Shown in pieces: positions 25,321 through 39,482 of a stretch of 64,000 nt of DNA. The position numbers were made by a program, and so were the translations under genes. This DNA comes from Grifola frondosa (taxonomy: Eukaryota; Basidiomycota; Agaricomycetes; Polyporales; Grifolaceae): the NCBI GenBank assembly GCA_001683735.1, contig LUGG01000006.1:372001-436000 (forward strand), read 5' to 3'. How positions within the stretch are numbered: position 1 is the first letter of the stretch; each line of letters opens with the position of its first letter. The notes below the pieces were generated by a model. The model was not told the DNA's origin. It searched no databases and saw only the letters and a list, made by a program, of their open reading frames with translations.

Positions 25321-26499
25321 ACAGTGATGCCTCCACAGCCTGGAGTTTTTGCGCTTCCCTACGCTTCGACACATAAATCACGGAACGCAAATACGGCTGA
25401 AGGCGTAGACATGAACGCGTCGTACCACCATCACAACCAACCCATTGCAGGACCAAGCTCCAGACCGCATGGTTCGTCTTGAACATCCCCACGAAACTAA
25501 CATCTGACCAACAACGTCTAGGTGCACTGTTGGACGATCCGAAGAAGAAAAGAGGAGGAAGGAGATGGTAGAAAGCTTGGCAAGGAGATGAATGACAGGC
25601 GAGAAGAGTACGTGTCCCGTCATACATGCTTGGGGAACGTCGCTGAGTTTGTGGCACTTTCGCAGCGCTGGAAGACATTACACCGAAACGATATCTGATC
25701 TCCACAGTATATCTATTCAGTTGTCGACGCGTCCACAGACGCTGGGCGCATATCACCTCCGCCTATATCCCATTTCACTAGAGCGCTCAGCCTTGCTTGA
25801 ATCAATAACCCTCCAGGAGAGGCATGCAAAGGATGGCGTTGACTTGGCTTTCGATGAGGAGAAAGCGAGGGTGGAAGACGAGTGGAAGAGAGGAAGAGAA
25901 CGCATCCGCGAGCGGTTGCTCGAGGGCATCGAAGAACGAAGGCGCCGAGCCCGAGAGGAGAAGGACGGCGAAGGGACTGTTGTTGGTACGTGTTCCCATA
26001 TCCTCTGATAAGGTGGTCGTTGAGGTCCCAACAGACGGCGGAGTGGATTCGCAAGCGCGCCCGCACATCACTCGCAAGTTGCGCAACAAGTTCGCGGGCA
26101 CTTCGCCACCGCCGACCCCCATACCCAATTCCGGGCCGGGTTTCCCGAACGGCGCCATCTCTTCCATGAGCTCGCGGGCCCATCACTTCCGGCCCATTCC
26201 TCAATCCTCACTCCCTCTCTGTGGACGAGCTTCCCTCTCCCTTTCCTCTTCCGCTAACAGCTACGCACCTCAGCCATAATACCGGCTATGGTTATAGCGG
26301 AGGTGGTGGCACCGGTAATAATAGACGGCGAACAAAAGGAGGCGGAAGGGAAGCCCAGGCCGTAGGCGGGCTAGGAAAGAGCTGTGCGTTCTTGACGAAC
26401 GTCAAGGAGAGCGAGGTTGAGCATGACCTTGGCGAAATCAGAAGGGGAAACAAGCGGAGAAGAGCGGCCGCTGGGGGTACGCTCGCGGGGAAGAGCTGA
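25321..26499 (+). CDS. Sds3-like subunit of an Rpd3/Sin3 histone deacetylase complex
   Basis: Sds3 proteins scaffold Sin3-Rpd3 deacetylase complexes. The domain begins LLDDPKKKR and continues with RKEMVE and LGKEMNDRREE. After an intron it reads HYTETISDLHSISIQLS, then AYHLRLYPISLERSALLES and a long charged helix (EKARVEDEWKRGRERIRERL, EGIEERRRRAREE). The C-terminus is Ser/Pro/Gly-rich and ends with GLGKSCAFLTNVKESEVEHD and EIRRGNKRRRAA. The start at 25321 is the first ATG in frame and is uncertain. Two one-base losses are needed around 25550-25575 to join the three parts of the first helix. The C-terminal frame changes near 26220, where either a 40-base intron (ending ccgctaacag) or another lost base is possible. 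Confidence 0.75.
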
Positions 26500-27199
26500 A
26501 GAGCGGGTCTAGATTTAATTTCGTGCGTCGCCTTCTAACTCTTTGCGTCTATTATTGGTTACTATTTAACTAGTTAGTATGCTCATCGCTGTGTATTGGA
26601 TTCATCTTTACATGTTCTGTACTAATTCGACAGTATATGCCACACCATAGCAGGACCTCGGGACCGCAGTGAAGTTCAATGCAATGATCGATCAAATTTG
26701 ACCTGAGTGTCATCTTGTCTATCTTACAGCATCTGCCAAACTCGCAAATCGATACCTGCTTGGGTGTTACATCTGCGTGTGGCACGTTGCAACACTTCGA
26801 ATTTGCGATCTAACTGTACCCGAGCACTGATGCCGTTGGTTTTGCAGCGCTCTGGAAGGATCTCTCCAAGGAACACTAGATGCGAACAAAACAGATCGAA
26901 CTGCGATGTAGACAAGAAAGGTGCTGGCTCGTGAGTGAAGTGTCCGCTCAGGTGCCAATTGGCAATACTTACTGTAGTCCCCGTACAGAGTTTCTGCGAA
27001 ATGAATATTCAAACGTTCAAGCAGCGTTCTGGCCACACACGTGCTCGTGATTGAATCTCTCATGTTTCCGTCTGATACGGAAAGCAATCCGCCCCTCTAT
27101 CCTAACAAAGTGATTATCACCTACCATTGCGATGATCATGACCTTACGGCAACCGAGTGGAACCATTCGATCGGGGCCGAGAATTGCGGAGTCCTCTGG
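26500..27199. other. Intergenic region before the dienelactone hydrolase copies
   Basis: No conserved gene was recognised. The relic may have begun here, but its N-terminal exons could not be identified. Confidence 0.4.
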
Positions 27200-27880
27200 G
27201 AGGTAGACGATCTGCAAAGTCTGTACTTCCAGCAACATCCAGTGTTGTCGAGCAAGAAGAGAAAGTTGGCGGCGTGCCCGCTGATGGCGGTCCGAAGGAT
27301 AAGGTGGTTCTCAACTTGGGTGACGTTTATGGAAACTCTGCGCAACCTAGGGGTGAGTGCCAAGATTGGGCCCCATTGATTATGCGAGCTCGTCTGGCTT
27401 CTATGCCGATACTAGCGGACAATTTTGCTCATAACAGTTTCAAGGTATCTTTAATTGAGCCCCAAAATTTGTTTCGCTGAATATCTTTGCAAAGGTGGTC
27501 GTTCTGAATATCCTGAAGGAGCAATTCTTGGCGGGCAGTCAGGCTTCGATATTCCAGCATGGCTTGAGAGCACGTACTCGAACGCATTGAGGATACCTTC
27601 AAGTCCGTTATCTAAGCCCTTAAGGCAAGTGGCATGACCAAAATTGGAGTGACCGGTTACTGCTTTGGAGGTATGCAATATCTGTCCAGAGTCGTCATGT
27701 CTCGCTATTTTTCTTACGTCTTTTTCTCTCTCAGAGATATCGAGAACTACACCTAGCATATTTGCTTGTGGATAATGATGTGATGTTTTCGACGGAGGCG
27801 CAGGAGAAAGCGGACGCCGCAATTTCTGGGAAGTTTACACATGGATACAGAAGGCTTCTTTGAAAGGGCCGATGAATGAA
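27200..27880 (+). pseudogene. Decayed dienelactone hydrolase copy
   Basis: This segment is a diverged relative of the complete dienelactone hydrolase 0.7 kb downstream. Matching pieces occur in order: EKVGGVPADGGPKDKVVLNL (complete copy: YPKDKVVLFLTDVFG), ILADNFAHNSFKV (LLADDYARNGFKV), FDIPAWLES, then SGMTKIGVTGYCFGG with the nucleophile motif GxCxG. The following piece RYRELHLAYLLVDNDVMFS keeps the acid region, and ADAAISGKFTHGYRRL comes next. About 30-40 residues between GYCFGG and RYREL are missing. The frame ends right after GYRRLL, before the catalytic His motif (THGF in the complete copy). At least one frame change precedes SGMTK. Internal deletion and loss of the His argue for a true pseudogene rather than a sequencing slip. 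Confidence 0.72.
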
Positions 27881-28528
27881 CGCCCGGCCGTTATGCAGAC
27901 ACCTCGTGTGTATCACAGTCACATTCCACGCAGCATCTCAAGTGTCATTTCTTGTGAAATTCTCCATCCGCAAGCAGTCCGAAGTCAGTGACACTTCAGA
28001 GCTAAGCCCTTTAGGCGTGTCATGTGCGCATTCGTTGGACACCTTACTGCGTATTAACAGATTCTTTCCTAGCCATAGCTAAGTCGCGGCCAATGCCTCT
28101 TGAGTTCGCTGCCATATGAATTCCGCGACTTGAGCGCATCGGGTCGTTCCAGTGCCGTGTGGGACCGTCGCGCCGGCGCGCAAACACAATCGTGCGTGTC
28201 ACATGACTCCTATTTTTGGCACAGTTGTTTTGCAAAGAAAAGAAAAGAAAGAGAAAAGGTAGACAAACATTTGAAGTGGCCGCTCAACCAATTGCTCGGG
28301 AATCGACCTTCAAGCTATCTAGAAATAGGAAGATGTGTACCGTAGATTTAGGACCCATTTGCTGTGGAAACGTCGCAATTCTCATACAGAACGTCATCGG
28401 AACTGACATCGTGCACAACCTTTGTCACGCTTGTTCCCATATCCATGGTTTGGTACCTAAGGACAAACCTATTTATTGACTGGTTTCGTCGCGCTCAGGA
28501 GTTGCTCTTATCTCCACTCCCCTAAACC
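27881..28528. other. Intergenic region between decayed and complete dienelactone hydrolase
   Basis: About 0.65 kb containing the promoter of the complete gene. No catalytic-His segment of the upstream copy can be found here, which supports its truncation. Confidence 0.45.
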
Positions 28529-29573
28529 ATGAGTCTGTGCAAGCACTGTGTCTCTGGTATGTTTTATATGTGCAGTCCCTCCTCTCTCCTTGGCTCAATA
28601 TATTGCACAGGCGTGCGCCACGAGGGAACCTCGGAGGGTAGGACAACCGGTGTCGGATATCATTGATGAATTTATTCAACTGAGGTCTCCCGATCAACAG
28701 GAAAGATTGAGCAGATCGGCGGCGTCGAATGCTATGTCGCAACTCCTACCGTGGACTATCCTAAGGACAAAGTTGTCCTCTTCTTGACGGATGTCTTCGG
28801 AATCCAACTTCCAAACAATCCAGTACGTGTCTTTTTTGTTCAGGTTAATCTTTGGGCTGAATTTGTCCTCCACGATAGCTTCTTGCGGACGATTACGCGC
28901 GCAATGGCTTCAAGGTTGTCATCCCTGACATCGTTGGAGGTGAACCAGTCCCCCCGATGCGCTGGACCCTGGATCCAGCTACGACTTTATGTCGTGGTTG
29001 GGCAAACATGGTGGCGAGACGACCGTTCCCCCAGTCCGGAAGGTTATCGCTGCTCTGCGGGAGAGTGGCGTCACCAAATTTGGCGCGCTCGGATTCTGCT
29101 ATGGGGCCCGACCTTGTTTCGATCTTGCCTTCACGAACGAGGTGGCGGTAGTGGCGGTCGCGCACCCCTCTCTCCTCCAAGTCCCCGCCGATTTCGTGGT
29201 AGGTGGATGATTTGCAATATCTAATTGTTTAGCTCAGCAATCTTCCATTTCCAGAGATACAAAGCGGAGTCGAAGGCACCGCTGCTGATCAACACCTGTG
29301 AAATTGACTCGATCTTCCCTGCAGAGGCGCAGGCGACTGCGGACGAATTCTTCGGTGAGGGCAAGTTCGCACCAGGGTATCAGAGGGTGCATTGGGATGG
29401 CTGCACGCACGGCTTCGCTGTTCGTGGTGACATGGTACGTGTCGGATGTCCAGAAATATACTTTGGTGGTTGATGACGTATATAATGTGCGGACGCAGAG
29501 CGACCCCACAGTCAAGGCTGGGAAAGAGGGTGCCTTCAAGGCTAGCGTTGAGTGGCTTATCAAATATCTCTGA
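28529..29573 (+). CDS. Dienelactone hydrolase family alpha/beta hydrolase
   Basis: This resembles fungal dienelactone hydrolases, small soluble enzymes that open lactone or ester bonds of aromatic breakdown products. The N-terminus MSLCKHCVSG, spliced to VRHEGTSEG and then KIEQIGGVECYVATP, is typical of the family. The core is VDYPKDKVVLFLTDVFGIQL, LLADDYARNGFKVVIPDIV, then ALGFCYGARPCFDLAF with Cys as nucleophile, APLLINTCEIDSIFPAEA with the catalytic Asp, and WDGCTHGFAVRGD with the catalytic His. The end is EGAFKASVEWLIKYL. Seven short exons are inferred. The six-C run at 28950-28955 appears one base short, since the frame must change there to give DALDPGSSYDFMSWLGKHGG. A decayed paralogue lies just upstream on the same strand. 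Confidence 0.9.
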
Positions 29574-29975
29574 TAGCGCCAGAAATTGTACGAACGTGAA
29601 CGTGTATGTCGATAATCGCGAGATGTACGAGTAGTACTAGCCAATACCAGCACCCGCATTTTATGCGTTGCAATCCAATATGCAGATACCGGTATCCTAG
29701 TCTGGGCGATGGGCATAGCTGTGCGAGGATTTTGGCATCGCCTCTGAGAAATCTGACCTCCGGTACCGGATCCATCATATACAGTGCCTAGTGCCACGAG
29801 ACTCGAGTTTGTGGTCAACAACCGATGGTGGCGCTACCGTGTAACTCCCTGATGTGTATTTCTAAGATGCCCCTTGTCAAGAACTGTATCCATCCCTCCA
29901 GGCACTAAACCACTCTCTGTATCGCCATCATACTTATTTCGTACTGGCTTATGACGAACTCGAATAACTACTAGT
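29574..29975. other. Short intergenic region, DLH to App1
   Basis: About 0.4 kb between two genes on the same strand. Nothing specific was seen. It should hold the DLH 3' region and the App1 promoter. Confidence 0.4.
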
Positions 29976-32556
29976 ATGTCTGATAATATGGCATCCTGGC
30001 GGTCTCTAGCGAATGCGGCGTCGCGCTCTATCAAGGGCTACGTCTCTCAACGAGAGCTCAAACGAACTTTCCCCGCAACGAGGGACGTGCAGGCGGTGGG
30101 AGAGGGAACACTAGAAGACAGACGTGGGGGAATGGCTGGGCAGAAGCTGCGGCGAGGAAGTCGGATGATTACGACACGAGCGCCGACAAGCTGTCGCTGT
30201 TCCCGGTTGGGCCACTCGGCGCTATCATGAATCTATCAAGAGCGACGCAGAAGGTGTGTATGGAAATCACTCTCATTAATTTATACGTATATGCGTGTTG
30301 CTTGGAGCTTCTGCCGGCCGATGCCACGGGCACGAGAAATTAGGACTCCAGGGGTATTGGCTGCTAACATTTCCTTTAGAAACGGCGCAGAAATGTGTCC
30401 CCGCTTGTAGAGAGCTGGGAATGTGGCGAAATCATCTTGAGCTTCCCATGCTTAATTTGTTCTCTCCATATGCCCTCGGAAGCAGAACTCCTCTGGTAAC
30501 CATTCATTCGGGTCGTGTATCTTTGTGGGACATACGGCTAATATCTTACGTGACAGACGCATCCTTCGACGTCGATGTATTCGTGTCCGGGTATGCCTGT
30601 CGCCTCAGTGGCATCGGCTTCACTACGCGGTCAGGGAAAGCATTCCTGAGGCTAGCCAAAGGTATGCAATTCGACGAGCACGATGCCATGTTTCTCATCT
30701 TTTCCTGGATATAGGTTTTGCTGCATTACCCAAATTACCGGGTGGTGCGGGCAGTGGTAGAGACCCCGTGCCGCCTTTGAGCAGGTCGACTGAGGATCTT
30801 CTTGCATCTGCACACCTGCCCCCGCTTCCAACGAGATTACGGAGGAGTCCGAGGTGGAAGCACTTGAAAGCCGGCTTCGCAGTTTGGACGCCGAAGCCTC
30901 CAGCACGAAGTCGGGTCAGAGTCGCGATACATCATCTGGAGCTTCCTCCCAGCGGTCTCGCAGTCCATCAGTTCTACTCCGCCGCCATGAACAATGGTCC
31001 TAATACGAATGGCTCCGAATCCTCCTTTTCTTCCGACCTCAATAGATGGCATGCTAATCTCGAAGAACGCCTCCACCCTTTCTGGTCGTCTGCGCTCTCA
31101 GGTCGAACGATTCGGGTGTCCCTGTATGCATCCGACCCTACTTTGTACGACTCAGACGGTGAATACACAAACGAGTCCGGCTCCTCGGATGGTCCGCCTG
31201 AGAAACGCCAATATTGTCTCGGAACGTGGGAACCACTGCGGATGGCTCGTTCAATGTTAAGTTCTCAGTCTCATGGGAGAGCATGTGTCTCCATCCTGGC
31301 GCCCTGCACGTTGCATTCGGCGATCCTAGCATTGAGTATGATTTATTTGTGGTTGCCGAGCTGCTGCCTCCTCTCCTGCACCCAGTCCACCTTCGTCCCA
31401 GCCCCACACACGACATCCGTCGCCTCTTTCCACTCCTGTTCCCACTGTCTCTTCTTCGATAACCATTCTCTCACCTATTGACCGTTCGTTTGATATCTGA
31501 CATCGATGACACAGTCAAGCTATCCAACATTCTCAGCGGAGCACGGGCAGTTTTCCGCAATGTATTCGTGAATGATCTCAGAGACAGCGTCATTCCCGGC
31601 ATGGGAGAGTGGTACACTGACATGTGGCGAAGCGGCATCCGGTTCCACTATGTTGTGAGTGAGCCGTTTATATCTCGGACCATTGAGAACTCATGTTGTA
31701 TTTGGCGGCAGTCCAACGGTCCATTCGAGCTGCTCCCCGTCGTCAACCAATTCTTCCAGGTATCCCAGCTTCCGCCGGGGTCAGTGCGACTGCGCTCCTA
31801 CGGCGGGCGCTCTCTCTTCAACGGCCTGCTCTCTGCGCCTGCGATGCGCAAACGCGCCGGGGTGCTCGACGTGCTGAACCACTTCCCCGACGCGAAGTTC
31901 GTGCTGGTCGGCGACTCAGGCGAGCAGGACCTGGAGCTGTACGCCGGTTCGCGAAGGAGCGCCCGGAGCAGATTCTTGCTGTGTTCGTGCGAGATGCGAG
32001 TGCGCACAACGGACTGGGTGCGCTCGACGACCCGACAGGCTCCCAAGCCCTAAGGACCAGCTCTAATCCCGGGTTAGGGTTACGTGTTCCGAGCCATCGA
32101 ACCTGTCGAGACGAAGCACGTTGGGCCGCTCTCCTCCTTTGCGATCCATCTCAATGTCGGAGGCCTTGTCTATGTCAAAGGCGAAGCCGACGAGGACTTA
32201 TTCTGGGACGAACCTCCACTCGCCACCAGTCGACTCGTCGAATGGCTACTTCACCTCGTTGGTTCCCACTTCCCCCTCCATATCCGAAGAACCTCAAGAG
32301 ATTCCGGGATGCTAGCCCTACCAGGCTTGACCAAGGAACCTGAATCTTACCTGCCACCTCCCATTAAAACCCAGCAGTCTTGGTCTGAACCGAGAAGAGA
32401 CGCAATGACCTGCAGATGCGTGTGTGGAGAGCTCGTCAGGAGATCCCAGAACACATACCTCTTCGAGTATTCAGAGAGCCCAAGGAGTGTGTGGAAGTGA
32501 ACACCATTCTAGAAAGACTGCAAGTCCGGGGACGTCGCGATACTCTGCGCGGATGA
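29976..32556 (+). CDS. APP1: App1-like phosphatidate phosphatase (DUF2183)
   Basis: App1 is a Mg-dependent phosphatidate phosphatase linked to cortical actin patches and endocytosis. The N-terminus is MSDNMASWRSLANAASRSIK. A first domain includes DVDVFVSGYACRLSG and, later, VGTTADGSFNVKFSVSWESM with HPGALHVAFGD and DLFVVAELLPP. The catalytic DUF2183 domain has the DxDxT phosphatase motif in RLISDIDDTVKLSNIL. It continues with GMGEWYTDMWRSGIRFHYV, SNGPFELLPVVNQFF, LPPGSVRLRSYGGRS and FPDAKFVLVGDSGEQDLEL. The C-terminus is MRVWRARQEIPEHIPLRVF and ends RGRRDTLRG. A missing G near 30205 separates KLSLFP from WATRRYHESIKSDAE, and other frame changes occur around 30840-31210 and after 31950, so exon borders there are uncertain. 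It converges on the Sec72 gene. Confidence 0.86.
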
Positions 32557-32634
32557 TGATAAACATATAGGAAGGTACTAGGGAATTCGCTGTACAGTGT
32601 ACATATATAAACCACAGAGTATAGACATAATACA

Positions 32635-33538
32635 TTACGACACGGGTATAGGGAGCGGCGCTGGTGCTGTCTTCTCGGATGACGAGGGATATTTGATCGT
32701 GTGCTTGGTCTTCAGAACGGATTCTATATCGGCCAACAACTGGATCATTTCCTAAAGAAAGACGGAGGCCTATGAGTGATGTTCGTGGATGAAACCAAGG
32801 GCCCACTCACTTGGTTATTAGGTTCAAATGATAATCCTAGCTGCATGGCCTCCTTGGCCTCCTGATATCTGTCCAGCTTCATCAACGCCCTCGCCTTCCT
32901 GAAATGTCCTTTACTCCAAGGTCGCTTCAACTGGATGACGGTCTAGCGTCGACCAGCGCGCCGATATAGTCACCAGATTCCACGAATGCTGCGGAGCGGT
33001 TGGAGAGAACGGTGGAAAGCTCTTCCCGCATGTAAACCTGTGCTTCCCATGGGGGACGCTGGACAGCAATGCTGGCAGCCATGGTGTATCGCGCGATAGC
33101 TTTATCGTGCAGCCCCCTTAAACAGCGTCTATAAACGGCGAGAATGCATGTCAGACGCGTCATTCAAAATGTGAGAGTCTGGCTGACGCACATTCCCCTC
33201 TTCTTTCGTATTAGTGATGGCAGCAGATAAATTCTTGTTCGCGATCTGTGGGGGAGGTGGACATCGGAGCGCGGGGGAAGACACCAGGAATTTAGCCAGT
33301 CTGTTCAGACCGGTAAAGTCGACATCGCATTCTACACATTTCTCGAGACGATGAGCTCCACAGAGTGCGGACGTGTTATCCGGTGGGCCAAGCGCGATAT
33401 CAACTTACGGAAGCTCTCTTCGATGAGAGCCTGCATGACTGGGTCCGGCGGACGCATCACCATCTGCGCCTGCTGAGGCTGTGGACCATGGCTGTGATTG
33501 CAGGGCTGACCAGGTGCATGGGAGTGGGGTTGAGACAT
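32635..33538 (-). CDS. SEC72: Sec72-like TPR subunit of the Sec63 translocation complex
   Basis: Sec72 is a cytosolic TPR subunit of the ER Sec62/Sec63 complex for post-translational import. The start MSQPHSHAPGQPCNHSHGPQ is a His/Pro-rich leader. It is followed by VMRPPDPVMQALIEESF, then DIALGPPDNTSALCGAHRLE and KCVECDVDFTGLNRLAKFL. The TPR part includes LHDKAIARYTMAASIAVQRP, YMREELSTVLSNRSAAFVES, WSKGHFRKARALMKLDRYQE and AKEAMQLGLSFEPNN. Three or four introns are present. One G seems lost near 33405, between SFRK and DIALGPP. It is divergent from the Ded1 helicase gene with about 290 bases between starts, and convergent with App1. Confidence 0.87.
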
Positions 33539-33830
33539 GGGTGATAGACACCGCAGACGTTGCTGGCGACTTCGACAACTCACAGTAGTAGCGTATGCCA
33601 CGTCGGAGCGCCTAAGGAATATCGACGTCGCGTGATCATTACCAAATAAAGTAGCTTTATTACATAAGCTCCCCCACCCTTCCGTTTGTAAGCACGGGAG
33701 CGGGGAGGCAATTTTTCTCATCGCCTTTGTGGTGAACCATCACCATCTCGCTTTAGCTCTCCGCTCACTCATAGAAGAAGAAATCTCTTTCACATCACAA
33801 AATACTCTTTTTGTTGCCTTTCAGCTTAAT

Positions 33831-35921
<2,091 letters not shown>

Positions 35922-36738
35922 AGAACTTCCCGACAGCAGTGTATATGATCCCCGTTCCCCTCTGGTCGCCTCGCCTTGCTTTCTATGCGCTGCTATGTGT
36001 CTCTCCATGCCCCGATGCCACAAACGAAAAACCCGAATAATCCCTTCCACATTATGCCCTCTAGTCTCATCCGAACGACTCTCATCCATGCGCTGCTCTC
36101 ACAACTATTGCGGTTTCCGTCTCGTTGCAATCATCTGCTCATCGTTTATCGTACGGCCCTAACTAATCATCGTCTGTTTCAATACTCTGGCGCCTGCGAA
36201 CGCCTTATCCTTATTGCAGCATCCATTCCATAGACGTCGAGGGGCCATTCTCCCAGCATGAGCAGAACTTAATGTCTTCCTTCGTTTCGCGATACCCTGA
36301 CTTATTGCGACGCGCAGTCGGACATTTTCTATATCCTAGCATCACGAGACAATCTGTTAGAGCATCGCACATCTTGTACCGTAGCATCTTCATTATCGAG
36401 TCCTTTGTCGCGCTGTACGTATCACCAATACAGAGTTTCCCAGATTTCTTGGTCTCCCGAAAATCGTAGGGGCAGGGAACTTTCGAAGCAATTTAGACAT
36501 ACATTTTTGATCGGTTACTTATATACTTAACTTGTGCTGATAAATGTTGACAAAATTAATAAATAATGTATCCTTGCGAAATTGTGGCCGGCCCCTCCCA
36601 GCTTCGTTAGCTCTCCGTGGCACTTTTTCTTTGCAAAACTCCATCAACAGGGTAAGGTGCCCGATCTTCCACGTAAGCTTGCAGGCAGTACTTGTTGTCG
36701 GAATTTATGTCCACGCTTCGCAGCATCTACCACAGGCC
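35922..36738. other. Intergenic region downstream of Ded1
   Basis: About 0.8 kb, presumably the Ded1 3' region and the promoter and 5' leader of the next gene. Nothing conserved was recognised. Confidence 0.45.
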
Positions 36739-38451
36739 ATGTATCGACCGCCGTCGCCAATTTTCGACGTCCCTGAGTTCCCCACTCTCAGGAGAGTGAA
36801 GCCCCTGCCGAAGCGCAGGCGCACCTCGCACGACGACGCCGTCAACCCCACACCCACTGCGCCAGCATCGCTCGATCGGCCCGCTACGGCGGAAGACCTC
36901 CTCGCACACGCCGACGCCCTCACTGCGCTCCAGTCGTACTACTTGCCCGTCCTCAGCAGGATGAAGGACCTCCTGATCGAGACGAGCGACCAGGCGTCCA
37001 CGCCGTTGGGAGATGGACGGGACGGGCACGAGGACGAAGAGGGGGGCGAAGGGGATTACGTCGACCACCTGCAGCAGCCGGGGAATACGAAGAAGAGGAA
37101 AGTCCCCGCAAATATGTCAGGATCCCCGCATGGACATGATACGGGGTCAGGCAACTCAGGTGCGGAGGACGACCGCCATGAGCCTACAGATCGAGGCATC
37201 CCGACGGGTCGGGATCGCGACTACGATTCCGTGGGCGTTTCGCCGCAGACGGTGTCGCCGGGCGTACTCTCGCAGAAGAAGGGAAAGCTGTCGCGCGCGA
37301 CGCTGGCGGGCCTGCACCACAAAGAGATGCTGAAAACCCGGAAGCGCCAGCTGTCTGCCGTGCTCGGTGCGCTCTCTCATGTGGACAGTCTCGCCCTCGA
37401 TATGGCACTCTCCTCCAATTATCCGTTCGTGAAGAATGGCATCGACTACAGAACTGGGGCACCCGTCAAGGTCCGCTTGTCGCGACGGCGGGGCCCGCAA
37501 CTCGCTCGAGCATTTCGGGCATTCAAGGCTTCCATGCCTCCCTCAGCCGAAGACCTCAAGCCGTTCGATGTGCCCTCGCCAGACTTCTCTTTCGTCTGCC
37601 ACAGCGCCAGTGAGTGGTGATGTGACTATATGTGTGTGGCGTTTCTGACGGGGTGTCGCTTGCGTCGAAGCGTCTGACCGGCTTGCCACCATAAAGGAAG
37701 AGGTTGCGATTCTGCACACTCGGTTCGAAGCCGAGCTTGCTCGCCAGGCGGCGAAGGCCGCTGAGGCAGCGAAACAGGCCGCTGCTGCGCTCGGCGGACC
37801 CCTTGCGAAGCGCACCGATCGATCCAAGCAAGGCCGGCATCAGGCGGGCCCGGGGCGGATCAGAAAGGTGTTTTGGATCAATCCTTGTTGGGCACGAAGG
37901 GTCGAGGAGGAAAGAAGAAGAAACGCTCTGCGCTCGCGAACGCCTCGAATCCCCACCATCTTCGAAACTACGTGCCCTCGCGCCTTCCGCATACAGGTCA
38001 GGTCAATGCCGCGCAGGCTGTTATCAACGCCCAGAATCTTCTCAGCCCGTTACCTCTCCAGTTTCTATCTGCCGATGTTCCATCTCGACGCCGGCAAAAG
38101 CCCGGGCCTACCGTCACTCCGGCGTCGACGTTGGTGAACCCGGCGGATGAGTGGATCTGCCCGTTCTGCGAATACAGCTTATTTTATGGGGACGAGCCGA
38201 GCTTCCACATGGCGGTCAGGAACCGCAAGAAATTTTTGAAGAGGCGACAGCGTGCACGAGAGCGCGCTGCGGCTGCAGCCAGTGGTGCAGCCCCTGTTGC
38301 GGCTTCGGAGAAGAACCCGGCCGTGCACGACGATGTGCATGCTGGATTCGAGACACCCGCTCATAGAGAAGATGTGCATGCGGCTAACAAATCTGCGAAG
38401 CTGAAAGACGGAGATAGAGGGCATGGCATTACACAACCTGCATTTGGATAA
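36739..38451 (+). CDS. Uncharacterised basic, likely nuclear protein with a CxxC C-terminal module
   Basis: I do not recognise a named family. The N-terminus (MYRPPSPIFDVPEFPTLRRV, PKRRRTSHDD) carries a possible nuclear signal. A helical region holds RPATAEDLLAHADALTALQS. The centre has GKLSRATLAGLHHKEMLKTR, KRQLSAVLGALSHVDSLALD and NYPFVKNGIDYRTG. After an intron near 37610 a helix (ATIKEEVAILHTRFEAELAR) follows. Then come NYVPSRLP, QFLSADVPSRRR and the motif DEWICPFCEYSLFYGD, which continues into a very basic helix (AVRNRKKFLKRRQRARERA). A single WICPFCEY pair could be half a zinc site. The G run at 37852-37855 is probably one base short, because the frame changes to GADQKGVLDQSLLG there. 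A chromatin or DNA role is only a guess from charge and neighbours. Confidence 0.75.
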
Positions 38452-39482
38452 TCGAGCACCTCACATGGACATACGCATGCAAGGTAGATTAATACATCAC
38501 CATACCCATCATGTACCAGTCGCTCGTTCTTACATCTAGCATTGCTTGAATACGATGTTACTCTATTTTGCTTAATGAGAAGAAGTGTACTGAAGATGTT
38601 GTCGCTACCGAAGTAGTGATGAAGGTTCCCTGCAAATGATGCACGTCTATCACGTGATGGGCGAAAGTATTGACAGCTTCTCCGATTCTCTGTGTTTAAA
38701 TTCGCTCGCTGCGTTTGTCATCGCTCCTCGCGACGACCGACGCTGTAAGTGATTTTTTCCTGCAGGATATGGAAGAGCGGTCTTCAGCATTGTTGAACGC
38801 GCCGTCACGGGTTTTAAATGCAGTTGAATTAACTAATATGCGTTATATCAGGTGTTCTGAATTGAACGCTGGGATTCAACTGCAGCGCCGGGTTTGCCAT
38901 TGTCCCAAAGAGACTGTTCGTCAAGCGACATTGCCTACGACAGCAGCAGCAGCTCAAGGCCGCAAATCCCCATAACGAGCGAGCAACGAAGGACGGCGGC
39001 TTGTAAGTATAATATTTGATATTTTGTGGAAAGGCGAGGTGGGCAGATCTCCGATCGGTGTTGTTGTTGGAGAGCTTGATGCGCAAATTGTCGAGTCTGT
39101 GCCCCGCCCCCGTCGGGAGTGCAGCCGAGCGTGTTGGCAGACCGCCTCCGTTGGCAACCTACTTATCCTCCGCCGACTTCATGCATATCCTCTCTCATCC
39201 GTCTGAGACACAAGTCCAGTCCTCTCCTTTCTCACATCCACCATACACATCTCCTCCAGCTTTAATGCACCCCTACTCTTCTCTTAATGCCTCCATATTC
39301 CATTTACGATCATTTGCATCCTTCGGGGAGCCCTCTCATACCGTCGCTCAATCTTCTTCTCACAGCGTTACCCTTCCACGTCTTATACCTCTCTCGACTG
39401 CGCTCTTGTCCCTGAACCTGCCCATCTCGGCCATCAGCCAATTTACTCACATCCCCACTCGACCGAGTCTTCGTCCGCCCAA
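38452..39482. other. Upstream region of the GATA factor gene
   Basis: About 1 kb. Around 39240-39482 the sequence is Pro/Ser/His/Tyr-rich in more than one frame (for example SYTSLDCALVPEPAHLGHQ, in frame with the downstream ATG at 39483), so the GATA gene may start further upstream. The rest shows no conserved gene. Confidence 0.45.

Noticed and set aside
32040..32090. CCCTAA and TTAGGG words that resemble telomere repeats
   Set aside because: Only single copies occur inside the App1 gene region; no array is present.
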